A stretch of 64,000 nucleotides of DNA, from positions 1 to 64,000 of the forward strand of contig CAYPCN010000003.1 of NCBI GenBank assembly GCA_964409235.1. The letters run 5' to 3'. This document shows positions 8,150 to 17,164 of this stretch, in pieces (the stretch's first letter is position 1; each line of letters opens with the position of its first letter). A program made the translations under genes and the position numbers. This DNA comes from CAINFV01 sp964409235. GTDB lineage: Bacteria; Chlamydiota; Chlamydiia; Chlamydiales; FEN-1388. The notes beneath the pieces were generated by a model that ran no database searches, was not told the DNA's origin, and saw only the letters and a program-made list of their open reading frames with translations.

Positions 8150-8766
8150 GCATACTCTCTACGTAGTACTTTTACGATAAGGCTCCATGTCTCTTGAAAA
8201 AAGCCTTTCTTCCTTTCCATGCGAGCTTCGGAAATGATGAGGTGAGGTGTGAGCGGGTCTTCTGGTTCATCGGAGGTATCGAGTGCTGACAGGATGGTGG
8301 CAAGATCCTGGACGTCCACTTCGACCGGCTTCGTTTGATTTTCGACTGTTTCCTTGTAATTGGCAGCAACATCAGTCGAGCCTTCGACAAAGGATAAAAC
8401 GTTTTCCGAGGATAGCGTTCGAAGGCGTTTGTCAGCTTGAGCATCATCCGGCAAAGCGCTTCGCGAAATCCGTTTGTTGAGCAACGCTGTCTCCGATGAC
8501 AGGAAAGAGAGCGATTCTAAGCGCTTGTGCAGGAAAAGAGGATCTTTGCTACGGAATCGCAATAACACCTGGCGGTTCTGCTCGTGAGCGGCACTTTTCT
8601 TCTGCAATCTGTCGCCAATAGCTAATAAGGCCTCCCGGCCCTGCTGTGCCGATGCTATTGCTGAACGTGCCCAAGCAAGCGCAACAAGGACAGGAATGAT
8701 GGAGAGAACGATGCTATAGACAATGAGACGACCCGTAGGAATGGCTTTTTCAAATGAGTACTTCAC
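8146..8766 (-). CDS. Single-pass membrane protein, GspM/PilN-PilO-like
   Basis: A 206-residue protein with a short cytoplasmic N-terminus, one membrane helix at about residues 15-34, then a helical region (about 35-75) and a soluble C-terminal part. I base the call on architecture and position: it is coupled by ATGA overlap to the GspL-like gene upstream and has the size and topology of GspM or PilN/PilO, inner-membrane platform proteins of type II secretion and type IV pili. The sequence itself is not diagnostic. It could instead be a lineage-specific partner of the lipoprotein downstream. Confidence 0.6.
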   Translation of the reverse strand: MKYSFEKAIPTGRLIVYSIVLSIIPVLVALAWARSAIASAQQGREALLAIGDRLQKKSAAHEQNRQVLLRFRSKDPLFLHKRLESLSFLSSETALLNKRISRSALPDDAQADKRLRTLSSENVLSFVEGSTDVAANYKETVENQTKPVEVDVQDLATILSALDTSDEPEDPLTPHLIISEARMERKKGFFQETWSLIVKVLRREYA

Positions 8767-10397
8767 GATGTTTGTTGAGGGTAGTGGGTGTTATCTTTGA
8801 GAAAAAAACTCGTCCGATATTTTCCGCTGCTTGGCGTCCATTTTACCTCTGCAGAGTTATCCACGAAGGCATTCTTGGAGACAAGTCGTTCATGAAAAGC
8901 GCGGGCGAGTGCCACAGAAGGTGTGAGAAATTCAAGATCAACGCGAACCTGATACCGCTCTTTGGGATGTGCTTTTGTGGGGTGTTTGACGAGCGCATAA
9001 TGGAGGCTTTGAATTTCAAATTTTCTTTCTTCCTTCGGAGCTGACTGTGCGATATCGCTGATTTGTAGCGAGAGCCAGGAGATGAGATCTGAAAGCCGCG
9101 GGATATCAGGGTGGAGAGGGTATGAGGTCTGGCGTTCTACTGTCGCTCGCAACCAATTTCCCATAGCGAGCAAATTCTCGGGAGAGACCTTTTCGAGCGG
9201 TATCGAGATGCCAAGAGCCTTTTCTGTCTGTCGAGCCACTTCTTCGGGAGTGATATGAGCTGCGACGGTGATGGCCTTCCAATCATGGCGCATCTGTTCG
9301 ATGATGGCCTCTGAGCGCGAAGCGCCGTACCAAGCAAGGGCTGATGCGGCCGCAAGGCAGCCGAGACAGAGTGTGGCCAGCGGCCGCTTCCAGTGCAGCA
9401 GAGGATGAGCAAAGGCCAGCTCGCCTGCTCTAAAGTTTGGCACAGGCCTCGAGCTGCTCTTCGGCTGCGTTAGCAAAGCCGCGCCAACAACGGCGGCACA
9501 CTGGAGAAGAGAGATGTTATCTGGCTCATCGTGCAGCGGTGAGAGCGGTGCCTGGACAAACTCGGCGATGACAGCGCTGGCGAGAGGGAGAGAGAGCACG
9601 CTACCGGTGATGGTGAGAGGGACGCTTGCTTCGACGGAAAACCGCTCTTTAAACGCTAAGAGGACCTCTGTGAGATGCTGAAGAAAACGGCGCAGCTGCT
9701 CATCATTGTCTGGTGACGGCTGGGCAAGAGCAATAAAGGCGGAGCTGCCACCAACGAGAGAACGGCTTTCAATGATAGAGCCATTGAAAATAAGAACGGC
9801 GGTTGTCTCATCGGCACCGATGTCAATGCCATACTGCCATCCTGGGACTGCAAAATGAGCCAGAAACGCGGCTAGGCACGCTGCTTTCGGGATCACCCAT
9901 TCTGGATCTATTGACAACGTGGCAAGAGCGTCGAGGTGTTGTTTCACGGCCGCCTGGTTGGCAAGGTATGCCGTGACGGTCATCGACCCTTCGCCGCTGT
10001 CATGCACCTCATAGGCCACAACGCTCTCTTCGATGTTGATAGAGACTGTCTGTTCGAGCGTGTCAATGAGTGCGCTACGCACTTCTTTGGGATGCAAAGA
10101 AGGGAGGGGGACTTGTCGGCAGAGAGTCGCAAGGCTTGGCAGTATGCTAGCGGTGTATATACGGTCTGCTGCCAAGCCCTGGATATGGCGAAGGGCGTCT
10201 TCTACGGAGGTGTCGACGCCAAAGCCTTGTAGCACCGGCCCTTTCGTGCTTTCCTGAATGACCGCCCACTGGAAGGCGGAGCCGTCGGGCACAAAGGCGA
10301 GGCTCCGTACCGAGGCATTGAAAGCGGAGCCGAGGACGTGTTTGAGCGTGCGTTGTGGGGCCACCGGTACTCTTCTCCTCCAAAGAGATGCGATCAA
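8763..10397 (-). CDS. GspL/PilM-like assembly platform protein
   Basis: A 544-residue protein. Residues 1 to about 320 look like the actin-like cytoplasmic domain of GspL or PilM, including IDIGADETTAVLIFNG near residue 185 and an (S/G)-rich loop after it. A membrane helix follows at about residues 335-355, then about 190 residues outside the cytoplasm. This order (actin-like domain, one helix, periplasmic domain) is that of GspL, which couples the secretion ATPase GspE to the membrane platform. gspD, gspE and gspF lie 18 kb away, so the machine appears to be encoded at two loci. The operon continues with the GspM-like gene, the MORN lipoprotein and phosphatase 2. Confidence 0.7.
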   Translation of the reverse strand: MIASLWRRRVPVAPQRTLKHVLGSAFNASVRSLAFVPDGSAFQWAVIQESTKGPVLQGFGVDTSVEDALRHIQGLAADRIYTASILPSLATLCRQVPLPSLHPKEVRSALIDTLEQTVSINIEESVVAYEVHDSGEGSMTVTAYLANQAAVKQHLDALATLSIDPEWVIPKAACLAAFLAHFAVPGWQYGIDIGADETTAVLIFNGSIIESRSLVGGSSAFIALAQPSPDNDEQLRRFLQHLTEVLLAFKERFSVEASVPLTITGSVLSLPLASAVIAEFVQAPLSPLHDEPDNISLLQCAAVVGAALLTQPKSSSRPVPNFRAGELAFAHPLLHWKRPLATLCLGCLAAASALAWYGASRSEAIIEQMRHDWKAITVAAHITPEEVARQTEKALGISIPLEKVSPENLLAMGNWLRATVERQTSYPLHPDIPRLSDLISWLSLQISDIAQSAPKEERKFEIQSLHYALVKHPTKAHPKERYQVRVDLEFLTPSVALARAFHERLVSKNAFVDNSAEVKWTPSSGKYRTSFFLKDNTHYPQQTS

Positions 10398-10474
10398 TTG
10401 AGTGAGTATGGTCTGAGGCGCCCTTTCGTGTAAAGATCGGAAGCGACTGGAAAATGGCTCTAAATATTTTCAGC

Positions 10475-10502
10475 TTGATTGCGATTGACCGTTGCATACA
10501 AT
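10475..10502 (+). promoter_or_regulatory. Sigma70-type promoter for gpsA
   Basis: TTGATT (10475-10480), a 16-base spacer and TACAAT (10497-10502) lie about 70 bp before gpsA. The same promoter, spacer and downstream GTCGA(C/T)CAT stand before pepP at 44580, a strong sign of function. AAATGGCTC at 10452-10460, the terminus of the hairpin element, lies just upstream. Confidence 0.65.
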
Positions 10503-10573
10503 AGGGAGCCGGGTCGACCATCTTGTACAATCGTTAACAAAAGGAGCGGCACTTCCTCCTGCGCCGTCTTGTG

Positions 10574-11575
10574 ATGAAAGTAACAGTACTAGGACTTGGA
10601 ATGTGGGGATTTTGTCTGGCTCGCCATTTGGCGCTAAATGGCCATGAGGTGACAGGCTGGACGATAGGGGCCCATATTCTCGATATTCTTCGGCGGGGAG
10701 AGGATCATCCCCATCTACTGCGTTCTTGCCGCGGGCTGAACATGCGCCTAGCGTCGACGATTGAAGAGGCAATTCAAGGTGCGGAGCTGATCGTCGAGTC
10801 AGTGACAACTGGAGGCTTGCGGTCTGTGCTCATGCAGCTGCACGCTGTGACTCCGCAATTGTCTATACCACTTGTCTTGACTTCGAAGGGCATTGAACAG
10901 GCAACACATCTGATCACTCCAGACGTCGTTCAAGATGTTTTCGGGCATGCTTCGGCTAATAACGTGGCAATGCTTTCTGGGCCGAGCTTTGCAGCCGAAG
11001 TGGCGCGCCATCTTCCAGCAGCTGTGGTATGCGGAGGGATCGGCCCCGAAGTATGCCACAAGGTCATCAGCGTCTTCTCGTCGAAGACCTTCCGCGTCTA
11101 CCCAAATGCCGATGTGAGAGGCGTTGCGTATGGCGGTGCGCTGAAGAACGTTATTGCCATCTCCTGCGGTGTGGCAGAAGGGCTTGGCCTTGGCACAGGG
11201 GCTATGGCCGCCCTTGTCACTCGAGGATTACATGAGATGGTCAAGCTTGCGGTTGCTGAGTCCTGCCAAGCGCAAACACTGTATGGGCTATCGGGATTGG
11301 GAGATTTGTATCTGACCTGCTCTTCGCCGATGAGTCGTAATTTCAAATTCGGGCAGCTGATGAGCACGGGACTTTCTCGGAAAGAAGCAGAAAACAAAAT
11401 CGGCATGGTGGTAGAAGGAGCCTATACGTGCACAGCGGCCAAAGAGCTCGCCGTACAACACGGTATTCCGATGCCGATTACAGAGACGGTGTATGATATT
11501 TTGGCAGGGGAGCTCTCTGCGACGGAAGCGGTGACTCGGCTGATGCTGCGCCATGTGAAAGAAGAGTATCTCTGA
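10574..11575 (+). CDS. gpsA: NAD(P)-dependent glycerol-3-phosphate dehydrogenase
   Basis: A 333-residue enzyme reducing dihydroxyacetone phosphate to sn-glycerol 3-phosphate, the backbone for phospholipid synthesis. The N-terminal Rossmann signature VLGLGMWGFCLARHLALNGH is at residues 4-23; substrate-site elements LSGPSFAAEVA and YGGALKNVIAI are present. The ATG at 10574 is used because the Rossmann strand starts straight after it; a GTG lies one codon earlier. There is no clear ribosome-binding site within 15 bases; AAGGAG lies about 30 bases upstream, within a leader shared with pepP. nnr follows after 11 bp. Confidence 0.95.
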   Translation: MKVTVLGLGMWGFCLARHLALNGHEVTGWTIGAHILDILRRGEDHPHLLRSCRGLNMRLASTIEEAIQGAELIVESVTTGGLRSVLMQLHAVTPQLSIPLVLTSKGIEQATHLITPDVVQDVFGHASANNVAMLSGPSFAAEVARHLPAAVVCGGIGPEVCHKVISVFSSKTFRVYPNADVRGVAYGGALKNVIAISCGVAEGLGLGTGAMAALVTRGLHEMVKLAVAESCQAQTLYGLSGLGDLYLTCSSPMSRNFKFGQLMSTGLSRKEAENKIGMVVEGAYTCTAAKELAVQHGIPMPITETVYDILAGELSATEAVTRLMLRHVKEEYL

Positions 11576-11586
11576 GGTGTGGTGGT

Positions 11587-13146
11587 ATGCGGCCTATTGT
11601 TGACGGTGCGACGATGCGCCTTATTGAAGAGCGTTCGTTTGCTGCCGGACAGACGGTTGAGAGCTTAATGGATAGCGTTGGCGCACAGTTGGCCAGCCGC
11701 GTCCAGGGGCTGATACAGAAGAGCCAATGCTCTCCCATTGTGCTACTGCTTGCTGGCAAGGGGAATAACGGCGCTGACGGGTACACGGCCTTGTCTCTGC
11801 TGCTGCAACAGAATGTCACGTGCGTAGCATGGCAGGTAGCGCCGCCATTGCCCAACTCTGTCTGTGATCGCCGACGTCAAGCGTTCGTCAATGCTGGTGG
11901 GCGTGTCATCTCGTTTCCATTGATGCCAGAAGTCAATGGCCCCCTCCTCATCATCGATGGAATGTATGGCGCAGGCTTTAAAGGCAAGCCCGATGCAGCA
12001 TCGGCCAAGGCTATCCTATGGGCGAATTCACAAACAGGTCTTGTCATATCCATCGACGTCCCTTCAGGGATCGACCCATCGACAGGAGAGGCTCCTGGAG
12101 AGGCCATCTATGCTGACTACACGCTGGCCTGCCATTTTCCAAAGCGAGGCTGTTTCGTTCACCAGGGATGGGAGCATACTGGCCGCGTTCTCCTTGCTGA
12201 CCTTTCTCTCGAACACCAAAAAGCCGACCTTTGCTTGCTAGAGCCTGCAGACATCACGCATATGCTACCAAGACGGCGTCGCACTCAGAATAAGTTTCAA
12301 GCTGGCTCTGTCGTTGGCATCGCAGGATCACAGGGGATGATGGGCGCCGCGTCGCTTGCGGCGGAAGCGGCCTACACTGTCGGCGCTGGCTATGTTCGGA
12401 TGCTGCTCCCAGAAACGCTTTCGAACGAGCTTGGGCAGCTCCCTCGCGAGGCGGTGAAGACGCTTCTCCCCGAGCGTCTCGATGCGTATCAGCCCTGGCT
12501 GCTGCATATTGATGCGGCCTTTGTGGGCCCAGGTGTGGGAAGATCTCCAGAGGTGTTGAATCGCCTGCGCTTTCTCTGGCCCCATTTGACCGTGCCATCG
12601 GTTGTGGATGCTGATGCCCTCTATTGGCTATCGACGCTTCCTCAAAAGGAATGGGGTATTCACGGAAAGGTGCTAACGCCGCACCTCGGTGAAGTAGGGC
12701 GGCTGTTGTGTCGACAGACGACGGTGGTTGACGATGCGCTTCTCCTCACGCTGCGGACGCTGGCATCAACGACAGAGAGCACCTTCGTTGTCAAAGGGGC
12801 TCCGACATTCGTTTTCTCCCCTGGGCAGCCTGTGCTCGTCATGCCGCGTGGAGACCCCGGCATGGCAACCGCGGGGACCGGGGATGTGTTGACGGGGATG
12901 ATTGCCGGCTTTTTAGCTCAAAAGCTGGCACCGTCGTCAGCAGCTGTGCTCGGCACCTGGCTTCACGGCTTAGCCGGAGAGCTCGCCGCACGGAGCTGTT
13001 CCAGCTATGGCCTCATGGCCTCTTCCCTCCTCCATGCCATCCCGGCGGCGATCCTCCAGCTGCTCGAACAAGGTGCTGAAGGGAGGATACGCAATTACGT
13101 CCCCTTTGGAAGAGCAGAGCCAAAATTACCTGAAGAGCAGATGTAA
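11587..13146 (+). CDS. nnr: Bifunctional NAD(P)HX epimerase/dehydratase
   Basis: A 519-residue repair enzyme for hydrated NADH and NADPH. The N-terminal YjeF/NnrE epimerase domain (about residues 1-215) contains LLAGKGNNGADGYTALSLL. The C-terminal NnrD dehydratase domain (about 230-510) has the ribokinase-like fold with AGSQGMMGAASLAAEAA near 243 and ATAGTGDVLTGMIAG, in which Asp of GTGD is catalytic. The fusion is the standard bacterial arrangement. It lies 11 bp after gpsA on the same strand. The 3' end faces nth; 52 bp separate the stops and contain a short hairpin, AGGGC-CTGT-GCCCT. Confidence 0.93.
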   Translation: MRPIVDGATMRLIEERSFAAGQTVESLMDSVGAQLASRVQGLIQKSQCSPIVLLLAGKGNNGADGYTALSLLLQQNVTCVAWQVAPPLPNSVCDRRRQAFVNAGGRVISFPLMPEVNGPLLIIDGMYGAGFKGKPDAASAKAILWANSQTGLVISIDVPSGIDPSTGEAPGEAIYADYTLACHFPKRGCFVHQGWEHTGRVLLADLSLEHQKADLCLLEPADITHMLPRRRRTQNKFQAGSVVGIAGSQGMMGAASLAAEAAYTVGAGYVRMLLPETLSNELGQLPREAVKTLLPERLDAYQPWLLHIDAAFVGPGVGRSPEVLNRLRFLWPHLTVPSVVDADALYWLSTLPQKEWGIHGKVLTPHLGEVGRLLCRQTTVVDDALLLTLRTLASTTESTFVVKGAPTFVFSPGQPVLVMPRGDPGMATAGTGDVLTGMIAGFLAQKLAPSSAAVLGTWLHGLAGELAARSCSSYGLMASSLLHAIPAAILQLLEQGAEGRIRNYVPFGRAEPKLPEEQM

Positions 13147-13198
13147 ACTTTGGGACAAGGGCCTGTGCCCTGAAGCAAGAGCTGAAAAACGGCTCGAG

Positions 13199-13828
13199 TC
13201 ACGTAGCTCGTTGGGACACAAACTGGCAGATAGGGCAAGCCGCAAGTCGATGGCATCGGGCGGGGCAGTACGTCCTTGCATAGTGGATTATTTGGAGGTG
13301 GAGACGTGCCCACACGCGCTTGGGAAAGAGCCTTTTCAGATCTCGCTCTACACCATCAACGCTTTTGGCTGTAGAAAGTTTCCATCGTCGCGCGCACCGG
13401 AAGATATGCGTGTCAACAGGAAAAGCTGGAATGCCAAAGGCCTGGATGAGCACAACCGACGCGGTCTTATGCCCTACTCCTGGGAGAGATTCGAGGTCAT
13501 GGAGTGTCGCTGGGACCTGCCCGTGGAAGCGTTCAACAATTTCTCTTGAGAGCTGCTGAATCGCTACTGCTTTCCGCTGTGAGAGCCCGCAGGGGCGAAT
13601 GAGGTCTGCAATAGTCTCGACGGGCAGGCGGGCCATCTGTTCTGGTGTTGAGGCAGCGGCGAACAGGCGAGGGGTGACTCCATTCACCCTTGCGTCCGTG
13701 CACTGTGCTGAGAGGAGGACGGCGATGAGCAGGGTGAAGGGATCAGTATGACGAAGAGGGATAGCTGGAGATGGGAAGAGCTCATCCAAGAGGGTCATAA
13801 TGTGGAGCGCACGGTCGCGACGTCTCAT
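13199..13828 (-). CDS. nth: Endonuclease III
   Basis: A 209-residue base-excision-repair glycosylase/AP lyase for oxidised pyrimidines. The helix-hairpin-helix LPGVGHKTA contains catalytic Lys121 and VDTHIFR contains Asp139. The C-terminal cysteines are C188, C192, C198 and C201, spaced x3, x5 and x2. This does not match the usual C-x6-C-x2-C-x5-C pattern for the 4Fe-4S cluster: the last Cys is missing and the protein ends eight residues later. The cluster may be rearranged or lost. ATG 13828 is chosen because it lies 7 bp after the mnmE stop; a longer frame reaches back to 13966 inside mnmE but is not needed. Confidence 0.92.
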   Translation of the reverse strand: MRRRDRALHIMTLLDELFPSPAIPLRHTDPFTLLIAVLLSAQCTDARVNGVTPRLFAAASTPEQMARLPVETIADLIRPCGLSQRKAVAIQQLSREIVERFHGQVPATLHDLESLPGVGHKTASVVLIQAFGIPAFPVDTHIFRCARRWKLSTAKSVDGVERDLKRLFPKRVWARLHLQIIHYARTYCPARCHRLAACPICQFVSQRAT

Positions 13829-13835
13829 GGGATCC

Positions 13836-15212
13836 CTATTTTCCAATGCAAAATCGTGAGAAGATAGAGTTGAGGATGTCCTCTGTAATGTTTGTGCCGA
13901 TGATGGCGCCAAGATGGAGCAGGGCTCCTCGCATCTCCAGAGCGATGAACTCCGGAGATACAGCATGGCGCAGGCCGTCGATCACGCGCTGCACTGCTTC
14001 GGCTGCCCGTTCCAGAGCTTCCTTATGCCGCAGGTTGGTGAGCATCACCTCATCGCGCCTAGGGGTTCCAGCACTCCAGATGAGGCTGTCAATGGCCTTG
14101 ACGAGATCGGGAAGCCCTTCACCTGTTTTCGCTGAAGCATGAACTACGTATGGGCAGCCGAACGCGGGAAGGTCTCTAGAGGCTGCTGCGTCGATTTTGT
14201 TCCATACGAGCACGGCTTTTGAAGAAGGCGCCTCATACACAGGGTGCGCCATCTCTGCATCGTGGGGGCGAGAGGCATCAAGAACGACCATGACGAGGTC
14301 GGCTCGCGTCACGGCTTGCCGCGATCGCCGCACGCCTTCGCTTTCGATGATTTCCGCGGTCTCTCTGATGCCTGCGGTGTCGATCAGCCGGCAGTGGAGC
14401 CCATTGAGGTGGAGGTCTTCTTCGATGACGTCGCGCGTCGTCCCTGCTATCGGAGACACAATCGCCCGGTCTTTCCCAAGAAGGGCGTTCATCAGCGACG
14501 ACTTGCCAACATTGGGGGCGCCGAGAATGCACAAGGCCACGCCATCGTGCAGGATTTTCCCATTGTGGTACGTGGAAATCAGGCTGGTGATGTCATTGGC
14601 AAGCGCGTGCAACTCGGCCGCAGCTTGATCAAAGGACGTAAAGCCTAGGTCATCTTCTGGGAAGTCTACCCATGCTTCAAACAGCGCTGAGAGATCAGTG
14701 GCGCGGCGTTGGAGTTCGCGAATCCTTTGGGATAGCTTGCCTTCAAGGTGCTCTTCTGCGGCGCGAAGAGCTTCTTCATTCTTTGCTCCGATCAGCTCTT
14801 GGATTGCCTCTGCTTGAGCTAAATCGATTTTCCCATTCAAAAAAGCACGAAACGAAAATTCTCCAGGACCAGCTGGACGAATGCCTTCGTGGAAGAGCGT
14901 TTCTAAAATGCGGCGCGCTACGAGATGGCCGCCGTGGCAGTGGATCTCCACGGTCTCCTCGCCGGTAAAGGAGCGTGGTGGGTGCATGACGACGATGAGC
15001 GCTTGGTCGAGACGCTGTCCCTCTGGAGTACACAGCGTGTGCAGACGCATGACATGAGAGGGCTGCTCTCTGAGGTCTTTTGCGAGCAGGCGGTTGGTCG
15101 TGGCAATGGCGTCCTTCCCAGAAATGCGAATAATCGCGATTCCTCCCAAGCCTGGAGGAGTTGCCAACGCAGCTATTGTATCATGTTGATTTGATCTGTG
15201 AATAAAATCCAT
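13836..15212 (-). CDS. mnmE: tRNA modification GTPase MnmE
   Basis: A 458-residue GTPase that with MnmG installs the aminomethyl-type group on U34 of certain tRNAs. The N-terminal formyl-THF-binding-like domain starts with QHDTIAALATPPGLGGIAIIRISG; the G domain has G1 GAPNVGKSSLMNALL, DTAG and NKID; the protein ends in FCIGK, whose Cys is conserved in the family. ATG 15212 (MDFIHRS) is used; a TTG lies three codons earlier. mnmE and nth form an operon, as I recall for Chlamydia. Confidence 0.96.
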   Translation of the reverse strand: MDFIHRSNQHDTIAALATPPGLGGIAIIRISGKDAIATTNRLLAKDLREQPSHVMRLHTLCTPEGQRLDQALIVVMHPPRSFTGEETVEIHCHGGHLVARRILETLFHEGIRPAGPGEFSFRAFLNGKIDLAQAEAIQELIGAKNEEALRAAEEHLEGKLSQRIRELQRRATDLSALFEAWVDFPEDDLGFTSFDQAAAELHALANDITSLISTYHNGKILHDGVALCILGAPNVGKSSLMNALLGKDRAIVSPIAGTTRDVIEEDLHLNGLHCRLIDTAGIRETAEIIESEGVRRSRQAVTRADLVMVVLDASRPHDAEMAHPVYEAPSSKAVLVWNKIDAAASRDLPAFGCPYVVHASAKTGEGLPDLVKAIDSLIWSAGTPRRDEVMLTNLRHKEALERAAEAVQRVIDGLRHAVSPEFIALEMRGALLHLGAIIGTNITEDILNSIFSRFCIGK

Positions 15213-15307
15213 AGACAACAATTTTTACCCAAAACATGGATAAAATGTAACAAATCCTTATCTTACTTTTCACAAATTCTTTATGCCGACGATCTAGGGT
15301 TGTGTAC

Positions 15308-15913
15308 ATGCGGCAGTGCCGGAAACTGCTGATGAGTATGTACGTTGTAGTAGTAGGACGACCCATGAACGTTGGTGTGTGTGGAAGTTTTTGTTGGCTC
15401 CCATCATGGCATGAAATGGCAGAGAAAGCAGCGGGAGCGTTATACAGCATACTTGATACAGTTCGGGTTATTGAACTGTATGGGTATGTCGCAACTCAGC
15501 TTCAAGAGATGGCGCACAAGGTGCAGCGTGTGTTCGAGGCATCCAAGGAGCTCATTCTCTTTGCTGGGGCGTCTGCGGTTGTTGCAGTGGTCAATCCAAC
15601 GCTGTTCTTCGGCGCTATGGCAGTAGGCATTGGATTGAATTTTCTCATTGAAGGAATGCATGGGCCGTCGGCTTCCCAACCTTCCTTAGTGGTGGGGAGA
15701 GCGTATGAATTCTTTATTGCCCAGACAACGCTTGCGGCGGTCACTGTCGGGTGCAAGGCGATCCACTCGTTCAATGTCCAATGGCTTTTGGCCATGCATC
15801 GCGAAGGTATCGTCAGCGCGACAATCGCTGGCCTGCTTGCCGGCGCGGCCTGCGCTACCGTTATTCAGAGAGTCTGTGATGTGGCTGTACGCACCATGCG
15901 CCAATGGACGTGA
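15308..15913 (+). CDS. Small membrane protein of unknown function
   Basis: A 201-residue protein from ATG 15308, with AGGG about 8 bases upstream; GTG 15302 and several later ATGs are possible starts. Two or three hydrophobic stretches rich in Ala, Gly and Val are visible in the middle and C-terminal half (around VVAVVNPTLFFGAMAVGIG, the TTLAAVTVGC stretch and ATIAGLLAGAACATVI). The paired, small-residue hydrophobic segments resemble the bilobed hydrophobic domains of chlamydial inclusion-membrane proteins, but this is inference; there is no recognised family. It is convergent with the glycosyltransferase gene, leaving 18 bp between the stops. Confidence 0.6.
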   Translation: MRQCRKLLMSMYVVVVGRPMNVGVCGSFCWLPSWHEMAEKAAGALYSILDTVRVIELYGYVATQLQEMAHKVQRVFEASKELILFAGASAVVAVVNPTLFFGAMAVGIGLNFLIEGMHGPSASQPSLVVGRAYEFFIAQTTLAAVTVGCKAIHSFNVQWLLAMHREGIVSATIAGLLAGAACATVIQRVCDVAVRTMRQWT

Positions 15914-15931
15914 AAAGAGCGGCCGATCCTG

Positions 15932-17164
15932 CTACTGTCTTGCTGTGCCACCGATCTTTTTCTTCTCGCTTTTCTTGGCGGGAGCCGCTGAGAGAAAATG
16001 ACGGAGCTGCTTAAGAATGGTAGCGTTGTTGTAGACGAACTTCTGGGCTTCTTGAGTTAAGGAATTCCGAAATGGAGCATCAAGGATAAGGCGCTTTATC
16101 CCTTGGTAGATGGCCTCTTCTGTATTGTCGACAATAAGGCCATTTTTCTCTTGAGTAATCTGCTCCCGTGCGCCGCCTACATCCGTGGCCAATACAGGTA
16201 TTCCAAGAATTTGCGCTTCTGAGATGGCGATCGAGCGACCTTCGTAATAGGAGGTAAGCACAAAAAGGTCAGCAGCTTTGATGTAGGGATAGGGATTGAG
16301 CTTTGTCCCAAGAAAGACAAATGTATCCTTGAGACCACTCTTGTACGCCAGTTCGGTCCACGCTTTCAGGTTCTCATCATTCCCACCGCCGATGATAAAC
16401 CATCGGAAATGGATGCCTTCCTTGTCAAGCCGTTCGTGGACGCGGATTGCCCGATCCAATGCCTTTTCCTCTGAAAGTCGGCATGCGGTTACGACGTTGA
16501 TTCCATAGCTATTGGGGAGGATTTCTGTTTGCGGTTCATTACAGAGGTGTTTGATCTGGTTGTCGTTAATGATGTTATAGATCGTGTGTGCCTTGCTCGC
16601 TTCGTTTGGATAGAGCTTTTGAAAGCTTTTAGTGGCTCTGTCGGAAACGCAGATATACGCGTCGACCTTTTTTCGATACTTGTCATGAGGAAACGTTTTT
16701 GCACATCCCGCCCCGATCAGGTCGGTGTGCACCCATTGAATCCGTTGCTTGGCACGAATAGTCGGAACCCATTGCTGTTGATCGATCCAATGGGTGTATG
16801 AGATGACAGATCTGTATCTATTTTTCCTCGCTCGGCCAAGACTAATGATGCGGATCTGGGAATCTAACAACCTCTCGAGCGCACCCCCACGTTGCAAGAT
16901 GCACACATCGATATCCTGTTTCGGTATCGGGAGGGCATGAATCATATCAATAAAGGCGCGATCCATCCCACCCACAATAAGCCATGGGACGATAAAGAGA
17001 ATTCGCTTCGATTTCGCCTTGGAGGCAAGGCGAACTGTTACCCCTGCCCCTCCGAGGGAAGCCTCTTGGCTTCCAAGGTGGGCCGGCTGCGAAAGCATCC
17101 ACACCAAAAAACAGAGAGGGACAACAGCAAAAGCGGATGGGAATCGTGGATGTCGAATGTACAT
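15932..17164 (-). CDS. Signal-anchored GT4-family glycosyltransferase
   Basis: A 410-residue protein. Residues 10-30 are hydrophobic and end near Ala, a signal peptide or membrane anchor. The rest is a GT-B glycosyltransferase of the GT4 type: FIVPWLIVGGMDRAF near the start of the catalytic part, the nucleotide-binding half with CRLSEEKALDRAI, FVFLGTKLNPYPYIKAADLF and the E-x7-E element EGRSIAISE, then ATDVGGAREQI. The C-terminus is Lys-rich. It should transfer sugar from a nucleotide donor. An export signal on an enzyme using a cytoplasmic donor is unusual: it could be an inner-membrane anchor, or the enzyme may act outside the cell. GAGGAT lies 9 bases before the ATG. Confidence 0.85.
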   Translation of the reverse strand: MYIRHPRFPSAFAVVPLCFLVWMLSQPAHLGSQEASLGGAGVTVRLASKAKSKRILFIVPWLIVGGMDRAFIDMIHALPIPKQDIDVCILQRGGALERLLDSQIRIISLGRARKNRYRSVISYTHWIDQQQWVPTIRAKQRIQWVHTDLIGAGCAKTFPHDKYRKKVDAYICVSDRATKSFQKLYPNEASKAHTIYNIINDNQIKHLCNEPQTEILPNSYGINVVTACRLSEEKALDRAIRVHERLDKEGIHFRWFIIGGGNDENLKAWTELAYKSGLKDTFVFLGTKLNPYPYIKAADLFVLTSYYEGRSIAISEAQILGIPVLATDVGGAREQITQEKNGLIVDNTEEAIYQGIKRLILDAPFRNSLTQEAQKFVYNNATILKQLRHFLSAAPAKKSEKKKIGGTARQ

